Below, one piece after another: positions 9,513 to 21,485 of a DNA stretch of 64,000 nucleotides (the first letter of the stretch is position 1; the number at the start of each line of letters is the position of its first letter). This DNA is from Neoceratodus forsteri (Eukaryota; Chordata; Ceratodontiformes; Ceratodontidae). A model generated the notes under the pieces. That model saw only the letters and a program-made list of their open reading frames with translations, made no database searches and was not told where the DNA came from. The stretch lies in contig CM028132.1 of NCBI GenBank assembly GCA_016271365.2, positions 1,186,543,001-1,186,607,000 of the forward strand, in the 5' to 3' direction. The translations under genes were made by a program, and so were the position numbers.

Positions 9513-11811
9513 TCACTGGGCAGGCTTGGAGGAAGGACCGGCCGAGGGTCCTCCTGGGCCTTTTCCTCCTTGCTTCCTGTTAGAGAAAGCCGCAGGCTTG
9601 GCTTTGGGGTGCCAAGCGTGAGCCTGCTGGCCCAGATGCCGGTGTTGCTGGGCCGGACATGCCGCAGGAGCAGAAGGGCGAAAGGACTTATGTTGCTGAT
9701 GACGGCCCTTGTCCTTCTGGGCGGAGGTGACCGAGTCCAGGGTAGCATTGGACTTTTCGATCCTCTGGAGGTGGCCTTCCAATCCAGGGCCGAACAGGTC
9801 AGTCCCCAAGAAGGGGACGTCCGCCAATTTGTGCTGGGTATCCGCCGTGAAGGTGGATATCCTTAGCCAGGCTCCGCGGCGCATGGCCACTGCGGACGCT
9901 ACTGATCGGGCATAGGAGTCTCCAATGTCTAGAGCCATTTGGAGCTGCTGTTTCACCACTGCCCTTCCCTGATCCCGCACCTGCTTGACCGTAGTCTGCA
10001 GGTCAGCCGGGAGATGAGGGATCACCTCATCCAGGGAGCCCATCAGGGCATGGGAGAAGTGTGCCATCAGCACGGCTGAGCTGGCCTGACAGAGGCCGAG
10101 GGAGGATGCAGCGTACACCTTGTGCCTGGCATAGTCCAGCTTTTTGGACTCCTTGTTGGGGGGCTTATCCACATCCCTAGTGTTCCCGAAGTGCCGGAAA
10201 ACGCTATCGGTGACGAACCCCTCTGCAGAGGGGTGCTCTGAAAACCGGACAAAGAGCCGGTAGGGACCGCATACTTCCTGACCATCCTGGCCAAAGGCAC
10301 AGGACAGGAATCCGGCCGCTGCCAAAGCTCCAAGGCTGGGCCAAAAATGGCTTCAGCCACTGGAAAGGCCTCCATGGGAGAATCCCCTTGGTCCAGTATC
10401 TCCGTGAGGGGATACTTGGCCTGCTTGGATATGGGCTTGAGCTGCATCCCGGTGGACTCCGAGATGAGCCGAAGCAGACCCATGAACGACGATGGGCTCT
10501 CGTCCATCGACTGCCCCCCAGAGGACTCCAGGTCAAGGGGCCTGGAAAACGGGGAGGAGTCGTCGTCAGACTCCGAGGAGTCTGCAAAGAGCTGCCTGGG
10601 GCCTAAGCCACCCTCCACCTGCCGAGGACAGTCGGGAGTGAGGGTGACCGACAACCGGTACGGCAGACCCTGACCCGACCGAGGGTCCTTGGTCGGCGCC
10701 CCCGATTTTGGTTGTGGAGGCGGAGGTTCCACCACAATCGGTGGGGCAGCTGGTTTCGGCTGAACAACCGGCCCAGGCTTGGGCACCTCAACTACCGCGA
10801 GGGGTTGTTTCGGCCTTTCGGGTGACAGACACTTAATGGCCGGGGAAGGCGATTGCATCAGCTTGTTCCCAAACAAAAGGAGCTGCTGCCACAGTAAGTC
10901 CTCGTAGCGTCGACACAATTTGCGCCAAGCCTCTTCTGAGGAGGAAGACGAGGACCAGCGCGCCTGCCGCCACCTCAGTGCCGGGATCAGCTGGACCGAG
11001 ACGAGGTCCGAGACCGAGATCCTCTGTGTTTCCGAGGGTGGGTCTGGGAGGGAGTGGAGGACACCCGCTCCTCCCTCGGCTTGGGAACCTTGACCGGGGA
11101 CTCCGGCACAGGACGCGCAGACAAGTCCTTGGTTTCCACTGGGGGGGAACCGGTGATGAAGGGTTGTCGGCTTCACCAGTCGACAGCCCATCCGACGGGT
11201 CGAGAAAAATCTCGACTGCGTTGACGGGTGTCTCGGCCGGCTGATCTGACAGGGACACTGTGAAGCCAGCAGCCTTAGCCACAACCTCGACCGAAGTCGA
11301 GTGTCGACTGTCCGGGGAAGGGGACCTCTCCCGCTCCCAAAAATGTCGACGGTGGGACTTACCCTTCGAGTCCTTCTTTCTTGATGGAGAAGAGTGTCCC
11401 GATGGCCCCTCTCCCTTCATGGAAAGGGATTGGCAAAGCTCCTTAAAAGAAGCTGTGTAGGAGGATCCCAGAGAGAGCGGGATAAATGCCGCGACCGAGG
11501 AAGATGAAGATGCGGCGTGGGCTGCCTCCTCCTCGAGGGCGATCATCTGCTCGAGTTGCTCAGTCGAGCCAGCCGCCGCCGTGGACACCATCCAATGGGC
11601 CTCCTTAGACTTCACCGGCGGATAACGCTTCTCGGGGTGCCCAAGTTGTAACCGGGCAGTGCAGTCTTCAAGGACGTTGGCCGAGAAAGATCTACACAAC
11701 CTCGAGGCCGCGGTCAGGATCAAGGCCGAGGTAGACGACGTGAGTGCGGGTCAGTTCTGACATCTTTTGCCCTGATGGGCACCGCACGAAAATCGAGTCG
11801 ATTTGTCCATC
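9513..11811 (-). pseudogene. DIRS B gag (broken)
   Basis: Three overlapping minus-strand frames (about 11,723-10,833, 11,284-10,067 and 10,325-9513) together cover a DIRS Gag, the presumed nucleic-acid-binding capsid-like protein. A likely start at 11,811 reads MDKSTRFSCGAHQGKRC and then hits a stop. The middle is Ser/Pro-rich. The C-terminal conserved part reads KLDYARHKVYAASSLGLCQA and GAWLRISTFTADTQHKL, followed by a Gln/His/Pro-rich tail. It has at least two frameshifts. Confidence 0.75.
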
Positions 11812-12081
11812 GCAGTCATAAGAGAAGAATTTGACCAAGTCTTGAGAATTTTAAATTATATTCGGTGAACCAAGAGTTAGGATCCAGTCTATACGCAGAG
11901 TGTTGAGGAGGGAACCTGAGCTTCCAAGCGGTAAGGAAGATCTGGCGTCATGGGGCGGAGCTGAGAGTTTTACCACCCGGGTGGGTGGGAGGAGCCAGCT
12001 TTAAGACCTTTTCGCAAGATTTAAAGCGGCAAGGAACCTGCCAGACAGTACGGATGAACAACATATCCATGTCCCTAGAAA

Positions 12082-13570
12082 GTGGCAGTTTTGTGTTGAG
12101 TGGGGATGCAAAAAGGTCCAACTCTGGACGACCCCACCTGTCGAACAGGTCTCCTACTACTGAGGTCAGTAGCTCCTACTCGTGAATTCTGGCCTGTGAC
12201 CTGCTTAGCCTGTCTGCCAGGACATTTTGGACACCTGGAACATGGACGGCTGACAGTTCTAGACCATGTTCTACACCTCAGTACCAAACTCTCATTGCAT
12301 CCCGGCACAGGGGGTAAGAATGAGTCCCCCCCTTGCTTGTTTATGCAGTACACTACACTGAGATTGTCCAACTGCACCAACAGAGGTCATGGGGACAGAT
12401 AGTTCTGGAATGCTTATAAGACATACAGAATTGCCCTCTTCTCTAAAATGATTACGTGTAGAGAAGTCTCCACCTTGGTCCACATTCAATGGGTCTGATG
12501 AGAGCACAGGTGTGCCCCCCAGCCCTGCCATGGGGCATCTGTGGTGAGGATCTGCCGAGGAGAGGGAATGAGGAATGGAACCCCTTTAAGCAAATTACTG
12601 GGGCCCATACACCACTGGAGCATCCTGTGAACAGGGGAAGAAACTAGAACCCTCTGTTACAGATAGTCAGTGCGCTGATCCCACTAAACCCTCAGAGCCC
12701 GCTGGGGGATCCTCATATGCAGCCTTACCAGGAGTACTGTGGCAATGGCAGCTGCCATCAGGCCCAACAGCCTCAGGAATGTTCTGGCTGTGACAAGCCT
12801 GTTCTGAGAAACAAGCTGGGCCTGAGCTATGAAGCATTCCACCCTGTCCTGGGGCAGGAAGGCTAAGCCTTGGGCCGTGTCCAGAACTGCCCCTATTGCA
12901 GATGCCAAGGGGTTAGGATGGACTTGGGCACACTGACAGTGATCCCTAGGACTCTGAACAACTGTCTGGTATGTGTTAGGGTCCAAACCAGCTGCTCCTT
13001 GCACTGGGCTTTGAGCAACCAGTCGTTTAGGTAGGGGAAAACATACAATCCCTCTCTTCATGAGGACTGCTACCACCACCACTAAGCATTTGGTAAATAC
13101 CTGTGGCACAGATGTCAAGCCAAAGGGCAACACCCTGAACTGGTAGTACTCCCCTTGGAACAGGAACCTGAGGTACCTCTTTTGAGGGGTGCAAACCCTG
13201 ATATGCAGGTAAGCGTCCTGCATGTCCAGGGAGCAGATCCCATTACCTTGTCTCAGTAGGGGCAGCAGACCTTGTAAAGTGACCATTCGGAACTTCTTGT
13301 ATTGAATGTAGAAGTTCAGGTCTCTCAGATCCAGAAAGGAACACAGCTCCCCTGTAGATTTGGGAACAAGGAAGAAATGGGAATAGAATCCAGTGTTGTT
13401 TTGATGCCAAGGCACGTGTCCTATGGCACTCTGCAGCAGCGTGCGTACATCTTCAAGCAGCACCAGTATGTGACTTGGAGGGTAAGCTGTGGGAATAGGA
13501 AGAAGATTTGGAAGCGGTTCCAGAAATTCTAGAGCACGTCCCCATTCTGTTAGTTGCAGGATCCAGGCGT
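12082..13570 (-). pseudogene. DIRS A reverse transcriptase-RNase H (broken)
   Basis: The reverse transcriptase reads FYSHFFLVPKSTGEL, FLDLRDLNFYI, then GICSLDMQDAYLHI, YYQFRVLPFGLTSVPQVFT and a thumb region LRLLGLMAAAIATVLLVRLH. The catalytic box near 13,040 reads YLNDWLL, so the first Asp of YLDD has become Asn, and it lies in a shifted frame. RNase H remains at 12,082-12,640 (LSVVYCINKQGGD, then CIPTQHKT at the end). DIRS B separates it from the recombinase. Confidence 0.85.
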
Positions 13571-15016
13571 CTGTAGTGAGGTGCCTCCACTGCTTTAGGT
13601 GGAGTGAAAAATGACCCCTGCCTCCTGACTGGACCCAGGGTGTGGGGGGGCAGTGTCGGGGTAGGAGGCATGCTGAAGCAGAGCTGGTGGCTGGGCCAGC
13701 TGAACCACCCCTGGGCCTCTTGGGGTGGGCACCTGAGGCGGAGGGAGGGGCAGGCAAAGCCAACCCTGCTTTACATTTGTCCTGGGGTCTGGTCCCTGTC
13801 CCAGATCTGTGGGAAGCCTTACAAAGGAAGGACTGCCATCCACCCTTGGCTTGGGTGTGGTAGAGGGAGTGGACCATCTTCAAAGCCCTCCCTGAGGCCT
13901 GCAGGTGACTGATGACATCCTGCACATCTTCCCCAAAGAGCTCTGAAAGGAGCATTAAGGATGGATTGCTTACAGTCAGCAGCAAAGCCTGACACCCTGA
14001 GCCAAGAGTGCCTTATAAAGCAAATGGCAGTGGCAGCCGTGCTGGCTGATTTATCTGACACATCACAGTTAGACCTCTGGAGTTGTTTGCCCATATCGGG
14101 CACAGTTTGAAGGGCTCTGAACAGTTCCTGCCTCTGGGTACCCTCAGGGAGGGCCTGAGCTGCTGTTTTGGCCTTTTTCCAGAGGGTATTCTGGAACTTG
14201 ATCATATGGGCCATGTAACTGGTTATCCTAAGGCCCAGAGTGGCTGAGGCAAAGGCTCTCTTACCCCAGAGGTCCACTTTCCTCTATTCCCTATTTAGGA
14301 GGAGAGAACTGAGGTGCCTAGGTGCCCTATAATGGGTCACCTTTATCACCACTGAATCAGTATCAGGTTGAGCCACCAAGATGGGCTTTCCAGAGGAGGC
14401 CTGGTAGAGCTTGTCTGCCTTCCTGGGCATGACAGACATCATGTTTGGCCTATGCCAGGCCACCATAGTGGCATCCTCCAGTGCAGCCATCAGAGGGGAT
14501 CTAGTCCTCGGTGTTGATGCTGGTAGTTCTAGATACTCCAGCAGGTTCCTCCTAGTATGATCCTCCTCCTCAGCCTCAAACCCCATAGCAGCTTGGAGCT
14601 GCTTCATCATAGAGAAAAATGATGGGTCCTCAGGAGGGGACCTAGCGGTATGCACTGTGGCGTCCTCACTCACGGAGGAGACTGTGGATACAGATCTGTC
14701 AGAGTGGGTGTCCGTAGTCCATATCCTTCTTCTCCTCAATCAGCTGGAAGGAGGTCAGCGTGAAACTCCTGCTCCACATCAATCGGCTTCGAATGGGGCG
14801 AGGGTGTCAATGTCCAGGGAAAAACAGGATGAGATGGCTGGACCAGTGTCATCGCAGGGGCCGACCTAGTCGGCATTGTCACCCCGAAGCCCAGATAAGG
14901 GAGCAGGTATTGAGTGATGGCCATGAAAGAGGAAAGCACCGTATGGACATTGATGGGGGCTAGCAGCAATGGGGTGCCAGAAGGCATCAAGGGGGGTGAC
15001 TGGAGCCCCGATGTCA
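13571..15016 (-). pseudogene. DIRS A gag (truncated by CR1)
   Basis: The frame at 14,277-13,819 reads GKRAFASATLGLRITSYMAH and HSWLRVSGFAADCKQ, matching the conserved Gag C-terminus of the other DIRS copies here. Upstream, 14,739-14,284 holds the acidic, Ser-rich middle (PPEDPSFFSMMKQLQAAMGF). The N-terminus with the zinc-binding motif is missing because CR1-b begins near 15,017. Confidence 0.75.
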
Positions 15017-16830
15017 AGATACATAGATACACAGATGTTGACAGCAGATAAGGGCCTACGGCCCAACTAGTCTGCCCATTTGTGCACATACTTTGCTTCT
15101 TCAAGCTTTTCTAGAACTGGTTGCGCCCCCCCCCCCCCAACTACCAGGATCCCCTGGATGCCTATTCCATGCATTCTTAAATCCTGTAATTGATTCAGCC
15201 CCCACTGCCTCCTCTGGTAGGGCGTTCCATTTGTCCACCACCCTCTCCATGAAGAAATACTTCCTCATGTTCCCTCTGAATCTCCTTCCCCTTCAGCTTC
15301 ATTCCATGTCCCCTAGGTCCTGGAACCCCTTTTGCGATGAAAAATTGTGTTTTCCTGCCCCCTGTTAATCCCTGTTCGGTACTTATATGTCTCAATCATG
15401 TCCCCTCTCCTCCAGGAAGTACATATTCAAGTCTTTGAGCCTGTCCTCGTAGGTCTTGTGATGTAATCCTTGCATCATCTTGGTTGCTTTCCTCTGAACT
15501 GCTTCTACCCTGTCTATGTCTTTACGTAGGTAAGGCCTCCAGAACTGGACACCGTACTCAAGGTGTGGCCTCACTGATATTCTGTATAGTGGAATTATGA
15601 CCCTCTTTTTCCTGCTGGTGATACCCCTGCCTATGCATCCAAGCATCCTGCTTGCGTTACCTGCCGCCTTGTCGCACTGACTCCGTACCTTGAGGTCATC
15701 AGAGATAATGACCCCCAGGACTCTTTCCTACTTGGAGCATTCTTAATCCCCCCTGATATGTTGTTCTAGGGTTTTTGTGCCCCATGTGCATTATTTTGCA
15801 TTTCTTTGCATTAAATCTCCACTGCCAAATCCTTGACCAGTCCTCAAGTTTCTGCAGATCTCTCCTCATTATATCGACACCCTCAGGTGTATCCACCCTA
15901 TTAGAGAACTTTGAGTCATTAGCGAACAGGCATATTCTCCCTTCTAGGTGTTCTTTAATGTCACTGATGAAGATGTTGAAGGAGATCGGACCCAGCACTG
16001 ATCCCTGTGGCACTCCACTGGTCACCCTTCCCTCTGTGGAGTGACAGCCATTAACCACCACCCCCTGTGTCCTGCAATCCAGCCAATTTCCCACTCACCG
16101 CACCACTGTCCTTCCCACTCCCATGTTCCCCAGTTTGTTTAACAGCCTTCTATGCGGTACAGTGTCAAAGGCCTTGCTGAAGTACAGGTAGGCCATGTCT
16201 ACTGCCCCCCCCGATCCACCTCCCTTGTTGCCCAGTCAAACAATTTAATGAGGTTAGTCTGGCACGACCTCCCCACTGTAAAACCATGCTGCCTTTGGTC
16301 CTGAAGACCGTTTGTCACCAGGTGTTCCACTATTCTTTCCTTCAGTAGTGTTTCCATGATCTTCCCCACTATTGAGGTCAGGCTGCCTAGTCTGTAGTTT
16401 TCCGCTTTCTCTCTGTTCCGGCTTTGGTATAGACGGACTACATCAGCCGTTCTCCAGTCTTTGGGTACCTCTCCTGTTTTCAGTGGCTGGCTAAACAGGG
16501 TTGCTAGAGGTTCAGCCACCACCTCTCTTAGCTCTCTCAGCGCCCAGGGGTGAACCCCCATCTGGCCCCATAGCTTTACTTGATTCTTTATCTTTCCAGT
16601 GCCTTTAGGACCCTTTCCCGTAGAAATGCACTTGTATTCATTTCCTCACTAATCCTCCCGTTACTACTCCCTTCTGGCCCATTTCCCACCCCCTCCGCTG
16701 TAAAGACTGAGCAGAAATATCTGTTCAGTATGTCTGCTTTATTATCATCATCCTCCACTACTCCCACCCTCCTCTTTCAGCCTCACTAAACCCCCGCCTT
16801 CCTTTATGGCTGTGGCGGAGCCTACAGTCA
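15017..16830 (-). mobile_element. CR1-b, reverse transcriptase to 3' end
   Basis: Read on the minus strand it carries reverse-transcriptase landmarks: SIVGKIMETLLKERIVEHL, QHGFTVGRSCQTNL, a KAFDTV-type segment, GVPQGSVLGPI and LFANDSKF. The last has Asn where a catalytic Asp of the ADD box is expected. Downstream come HMGHKNPRTTY, RMLGCIGRGITSRK, VRPHLEYGVQFW and RATKMMQGLHHKTYEDRL, then the noncoding CR1 tail ending near 15,017. Stops and frameshifts interrupt it. It is 5'-truncated and inserted into DIRS A gag. Confidence 0.9.
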
Positions 16831-17339
16831 TCTTGCTTTAGCTAGAAAAACTGGGATACCGTGCAACACATTTTTTAGTACTTTTCAGTGTATTCTTCCA
16901 TAACTGCAAATCACTATGAAAGTTAAATACTCCCTTCTTTCTGTTTAGAATGCTGTAGACAGAACTCCAAGCTGCTTATCAGATGGCCATTAGGAAACTG
17001 AAACAGCTTGTCAAATATCGGTTGCCTATTAAACTGGAAATCTGTTTACCCCCTTCGAAATGCAACAACTTGCACATTTAAATACTTAGCATTTAAACAT
17101 TTTCTTGCTACTAGCGTCAGTTGGGCAGGTATTCTCTTTCAAGAAAGATTCGTACCTCATAAATATCACCCTTTTTCAGCAAGGAAGCTCAAAAAAAGAT
17201 TTACACTGTTTTTCTAAAATCAAGACACTATCTTGATAAGCACGGTGTCAGACATAGTTTATTATATATAGCAAATACACACACACACTGTACATACCAT
17301 CCTCATGGCCACAACATTCTAAATAAATACTGCAATCAG
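16831..17339. other. unassigned AT-rich sequence
   Basis: There is a short (AC)n run near 17,277-17,289 and otherwise no recognisable TE domain, exon or RNA gene. Confidence 0.5.
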
Positions 17340-17745
17340 TGGCGGATCACCTTCAAGGTTGGGCTACTGATCTATAAAGCCCTACATGAACAGGGACCGC
17401 AGTATCTGCAAGATCTCCTTACTCCCTACTGTCCCTCTCGTTCACTCCGATCCGTTGACGAGGGATTGCTAGAGATTCCCAGGGTTCATTGAAAGACATC
17501 TGGGGCACATGCATTCTCCTACGCTGCCCCTACCCTGTGGAATTCTCTACCTTGCCAGATACAAAGCTGCTTGACCATCGAAAGCTTTAAATCGGAGTTC
17601 AAAACCTTTTTGTTTTTAAAAGCTTCTGGAGAATGATTTTATTACTGTTTATGTTTGTTGTTTTAAATGTTGCTTTATTTGTACAGCGCTTTGGTTTTTG
17701 AAAAGCGCTTGAAAAATAAATTTTACTTACTTACAATCTAATATG
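17340..17745 (+). mobile_element. L2 LINE 3' end
   Basis: The plus strand encodes the C-terminal tail of an L2-type ORF2: LLIYKALHEQGPQYLQDLL, LLEIPRVH and PTLWNSLPCQIQSCL, then FKSELKTFLFLKASGE and a stop. A short 3' UTR with the L2-like string TACAGCGCTTTGG follows, and the copy ends in ATTTTACTTACTTAC. The copy is strongly 5'-truncated. Confidence 0.85.
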
Positions 17746-18419
17746 TTATAAAACAATAAAGAAACTGTTTATGTCAGTCTTGGTTATGTGGAACATGGTA
17801 AAAAGTTCAGTTTACAGTAGACTTCCTTTAAATATTTCTTATCTTGTATTTTGTATCCTGGATAGCACAAAGGAGATGCTACATCTCAATCTCATAGGGA
17901 TCTTCATGTTGCACATTTCTGCAATGTATTTACTCAGGATGTCTGAGATTAGATGCAATATCTTGTTTTCAGTGGGGTCATGATTTTACCATTTTTATAA
18001 TGTACTTATTCAGGGTAGACTAGTCCAGATGTAAAATATGGTTTTCAGCGTATTCTGATCTTATGCAATGCAGCATAATATTGTGTAGATATAGAACCCC
18101 ACTGAAAAAAATATGCCACATTTTCTGTGAACTATCCAGGCTAAATATAGTATATAGCAGTCAGCAGGCATATTCTAGGAAAACGCATTGTAAAAATGTA
18201 TAAAGGGAAGACTGCATTGAAACTGCCTCCCAGCAGATCTGCATTGTGAAAATTCATTAGAAATAATGAGTAAAGGCATGACCTCACTGTTAGTGATATT
18301 TTACAGGATATGCCAGTTGAGATTTGACATATATCAAATCTCAACTGGCACATCTTGTAAAGATTCAGTATTTAAAATGGTTTAAATGCTTTGCTCAAAT
18401 GAAATAAATATTTTAAATA
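17746..18419. other. AT-rich non-coding sequence with a foldback
   Basis: No gene is recognised. The segment has several short inverted repeats, for example TTTTCAGTGGGGT near 17,970 against ACCCCACTGAAAA near 18,100. The strong hairpin at 18,288-18,373 is listed separately. It may be a decayed foldback/MITE-type element. Confidence 0.4.
18288..18373. repeat. near-perfect inverted repeat (hairpin)
   Basis: The arms TGCCAGTTGAGATTTGA (18,311-18,327) and TCAAATCTCAACTGGCA (18,334-18,350) are exact reverse complements with a 6-nt loop. Pairing continues outward with few mismatches (TTACAGGATA against CATCTTGTAA and beyond), giving arms of roughly 35-40 nt. Confidence 0.85.
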
Positions 18420-18605
18420 TCGACGTGGCTAGTCTTTCCTCATAGGTCTCATTCCATATGCTCTGCGCCACTGTAGTTGCCCTCCACTGCACCACCTCCA
18501 CCTTGTCTATGTTTTTTTTCTCAGATGGGGCCTCCAGAACTGGATGCAGTATTCCAGGTGCTATCTCATGAGTGTCTTATACAGACATCAGTCACATCCC
18601 GACCT
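18420..18605 (-). mobile_element. CR1-c fragment (reverse transcriptase C-terminal region)
   Basis: Read on minus it gives the CR1 segment around CTGGAATACTGCATCCAGTT, then CTGGAGGCCCCATCTGAG and GAGACCTATGAGGAAAGACT. It may be the displaced 3' part of the older CR1-d2, with CR1-d1 inserted between. Confidence 0.75.
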
Positions 18606-18794
18606 TCTCTTGCTGTAGCTGCTTCAGCTATGCTATAACCCATCCTTCAGTAGGTGGCAGACTGACTCCGGTGCAGCGAGAGCACTGCATATTCTTTTCT
18701 CAATGCTCTTGTGGCTCCTAAAAGCTCTCCACAGCCATATCGGCTCTGACCAGAGTTCGTTTAACTTATGTACCTAACATACTAATATACTATT

Positions 18795-21485
18795 TGCCAG
18801 CAGATTAGGCCTTACGGTCTATCGAGTCTGCTTGAACCTCAGATCCCTAGTTGGGTGCCGAGGCCCTCTCCTCCCTTGTGTTCCAGAAACCCCTATCATC
18901 CATCCCCACCCCCCTGGGACAGGCCATCATCTGATACATCCACTTTCTGTGTCTGTCCCACCCTCTCTTGAAGCCCTCCACTGTCGATCTCTGAACCAGC
19001 TCGCCAGGCAGTGCATTCCAAGGGTCCACCACCCTCTCAGTGAAAAATCTCCTCTTTCCCCTCACCCTTCCACCTTCCAACTTCAAACCATGCCTCTGGT
19101 GATACCTCCTGCTTTAGTCTAAAGATCCCCTTCATGTTTACCCTATTTATTCCTTGAGGTACTTGAAGACCTCAATCATGCCCCCTGCCTCTCCTCTCCT
19201 CCAATGAAAACAGGCAGAGCTCCTCAAGTCTGTCCTCATACGTCAAATCCCCTAGCCCTCGTATCATCTTAGTTGCCCTCCTCTGTACTCTCTCCAGGAG
19301 CTGTATATGTCCCTCTTCAAGTGTGGTCTCCAGTACTGTACACAGTACTCAAGGTGTGGTCAAACCAGTCCATTGTACAGCGGCAGAATCACTTCCTTGC
19401 TCCTAGAGGTGATCCCCCTTACGATGCATCCCAACATCCTGTTTGCCTTGCTAGCCGCCTCCTGCACGGCTCAGAGTTATTCATACATGCATCCACCATG
19501 ACCCCAGGTCTTTTCCCCTATTGAGGCCTCCAGCCTCCTCCCAGGGTGTACCTGTCTTTAGGGTTTCCCACCCAAGATGCAACACCTTGCAATTGGTGAT
19601 ACTGAAATTTAATTTCCATGTGAGCCCAGCTTTCCAGGGTGTCCAGGTCCCTTGCAGGGCCTACCTCCCCTTCTCCCTCAACTATCTGCTCCCATCTTGG
19701 AGTCATCCGTGAAGAGACTCATTTCACACCCTATACCCTCCCTGATGTCCGGATATGCATGCATTAACAGGATCGGACCCAGGACCAAGCCCTGTGGTAC
19801 CCCACTACCAACCTCTCTAGGGTTCGAGAGTTCCCCACAGACCACTACTCTCTGGGTGCATCCAGCTAGCCAGTTTTCAATCCATCTGACCATCAAAGGG
19901 CCTACTCCTAACCCCATCAGTTTCTCCACCAGACCATTGTTGGGGACAGAGTCAAACGCCTTGCTGAAGTCCAAGAATAATACATCCACAGGCTTTCCCC
20001 TGTCCAGTTCTGATGTTACCCATTCGTAGAACTCCACAAGATTGGTTTGACATGATCTACCTGGCACAAACCCATGTTGCCGACTATCCAGACCTCCCAC
20101 CTCCTCCAAATACACTCCCAATCGTTCTTTAGTATACTCTCCATTGATTTTTCCACCACCGAGGTCAAACTGATGGGTCTATAGTTACCTGGTACTTCCC
20201 TCGGCCCCCCTTGTAGATTGGCACCACATGTGCCTCTGCGCCCAATCCCTAGGTACCTCCTGTCTCAAGTGACTGCTGAAGAGCTCCGCCAGGGTGCAGC
20301 CAGTATGTCCACCAATTCCCACAGCACCTCGGATGAATGCCATCCGGCCCAGGAGATTTGTCTTTCTTTAGGGCCTTGAGAGCTAACCACACCCTTTTGG
20401 CGGAGATAGCATCATCTGTTCCCTCCATCTTACTGGCCTTTTTATCCTTATCCAGATGCGACACCCCTGGGGTACCTCTCCTTCCCTCTTGCTCCATTTC
20501 TGTTGCTCCCCTGATCCCACTCACTGCTGCTTCTATCCCCATCGTGCCTTGCTTTGTAGATATCCCATCCCCCTCCCTAGTGAACACAGAGGCAATGTAC
20601 TCGTTAAATACCTCTGCCTGGTCCCTCGCCTCTTCCACCTACCCTCCTTCTGATCTCAATCTGCTGAGATGGCCCTTAGTTTTTCTCCGCTCCCCAATGT
20701 AATGGAAGAACCCCTTTTCCCCTCCGTATCTCTGTGCCAGCCGCTGCTCTTTACTGGACTTTGCTCCCTCACCATCCGGGTGACTTTTCTAGATGCAAGA
20801 TGGTACATTTCCTTATCCCTATCCCCTCTTGTTGTTTTATATTTTTTGTAGGCCACCTTCTTTTCTCTGACCGCTACCTGTACCTCACTGGACCACCAGC
20901 AAGGTTTATGTGACCTTGCTCCCTTACATTTCAACTTAGCGCAGATCCTGACTGCCTCATGAAGTCCCTGTTCTATGACCTCCCATCTCCTTTCCACACC
21001 TGTCATTGATGTAATCCCCTTCAAGTGATCCCTGAGAATATTTCCCACGCCCACAAAGTCTGCCCCCCTGAAGTCCACTCCCAGTGTCCTAGATCTCACC
21101 CCCCTTCCCCCCATGCTTATTTGAAACCAGACAGTATTGTGGTCGCTCCCAGTCAGGGGGTCCTCTACAACCAGGTTCCTTACCAGATCCCCATCTGCCA
21201 GAACCACGTCCAGGACATGCCCCTCCCTTGTGGGCTCCATCACATGCTGTGTTAAGAACACATCCTGGAAGCCGTCCAGCAGCCTCTGCTCCTTGGCCAC
21301 CTTAGAGGACATGGTTCCCCAGTTTGTACCTGGCATATTAAGGTCCCCCATCAACACCACTCCTTCCCCTTTTGGTCCACACTGGGCAATGATGTTGTCC
21401 AGCAAACCATCCTCTAGAACATCACTCATCCCGGGGGGCCTATATACTACTGTAAAAGGTTTTGTCCCCTCTAACCACTGATTTT
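18795..21485 (-). mobile_element. CR1-d1, 5'-truncated ORF2 to 3' end
   Basis: On minus, the endonuclease begins at about 21,480 (KPFTVVYRPPGMSDVLEDG) and continues with VVLMGDLNMPGTNWG, VLDVVLADGDLV and GSDHNTVWFQI. The linker contains REKKVAYKKYKTTRGDRDKE. The reverse transcriptase follows at 20,640-19,680 (KDKSPGPDGIHP, DSRQHGFVPGRSCQTNL, VDVLFLDFSKAFDSVP, GVPQGLVLGPI, LFTDDSKMGA). The 3' region (FFTERVVDPWNALPGELVQ) ends near 18,795. Frameshifts interrupt it. Confidence 0.9.

Larger units (their letters stand above)
7361..12081 (-). mobile_element. DIRS1-like retrotransposon B, nested in A
   Basis: This element lies inside A exactly between A's recombinase and RNase H. The flanks GAGCAGAAA (7358) and GTGGCAGTTTTGTG (12,082) are contiguous in element H (near 62,905). 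B's 5' terminal repeat ends at 12,081 (read on minus TTTCTAGGGACATGG). Its inverted counterpart starts at 7849 (TTTCTAGGGGCATAG). Left of this lie two terminal units (7361-7584 and 7585-7848). Gag and RT-RNase H remnants are present, but no recombinase is found between RNase H and the ICR, so B is a deletion derivative. Confidence 0.85.
4546..15016 (-). mobile_element. DIRS1-like retrotransposon A, interrupted by nested elements
   Basis: A DIRS-group element reads right to left as gag (13.57-15.02 kb), reverse transcriptase-RNase H (12.08-13.57 kb) and tyrosine recombinase (5.53-7.36 kb). It ends in an ICR near 5.5 kb and a terminal repeat at 4546. It is interrupted by DIRS B between RNase H and recombinase, by a CR1 3' fragment within the recombinase, and by a LINE fragment in the terminal part. 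Its 5' (right) end is lost where CR1-b begins at about 15,017. The termini resemble those of element H at 60,934, so A and H are one subfamily. Confidence 0.85.

Noticed and set aside
15120..15140. C-homopolymer near 15,126 considered as a tail or regulatory element
   Set aside because: It lies within the CR1-b 3' region and is best explained as simple slippage.
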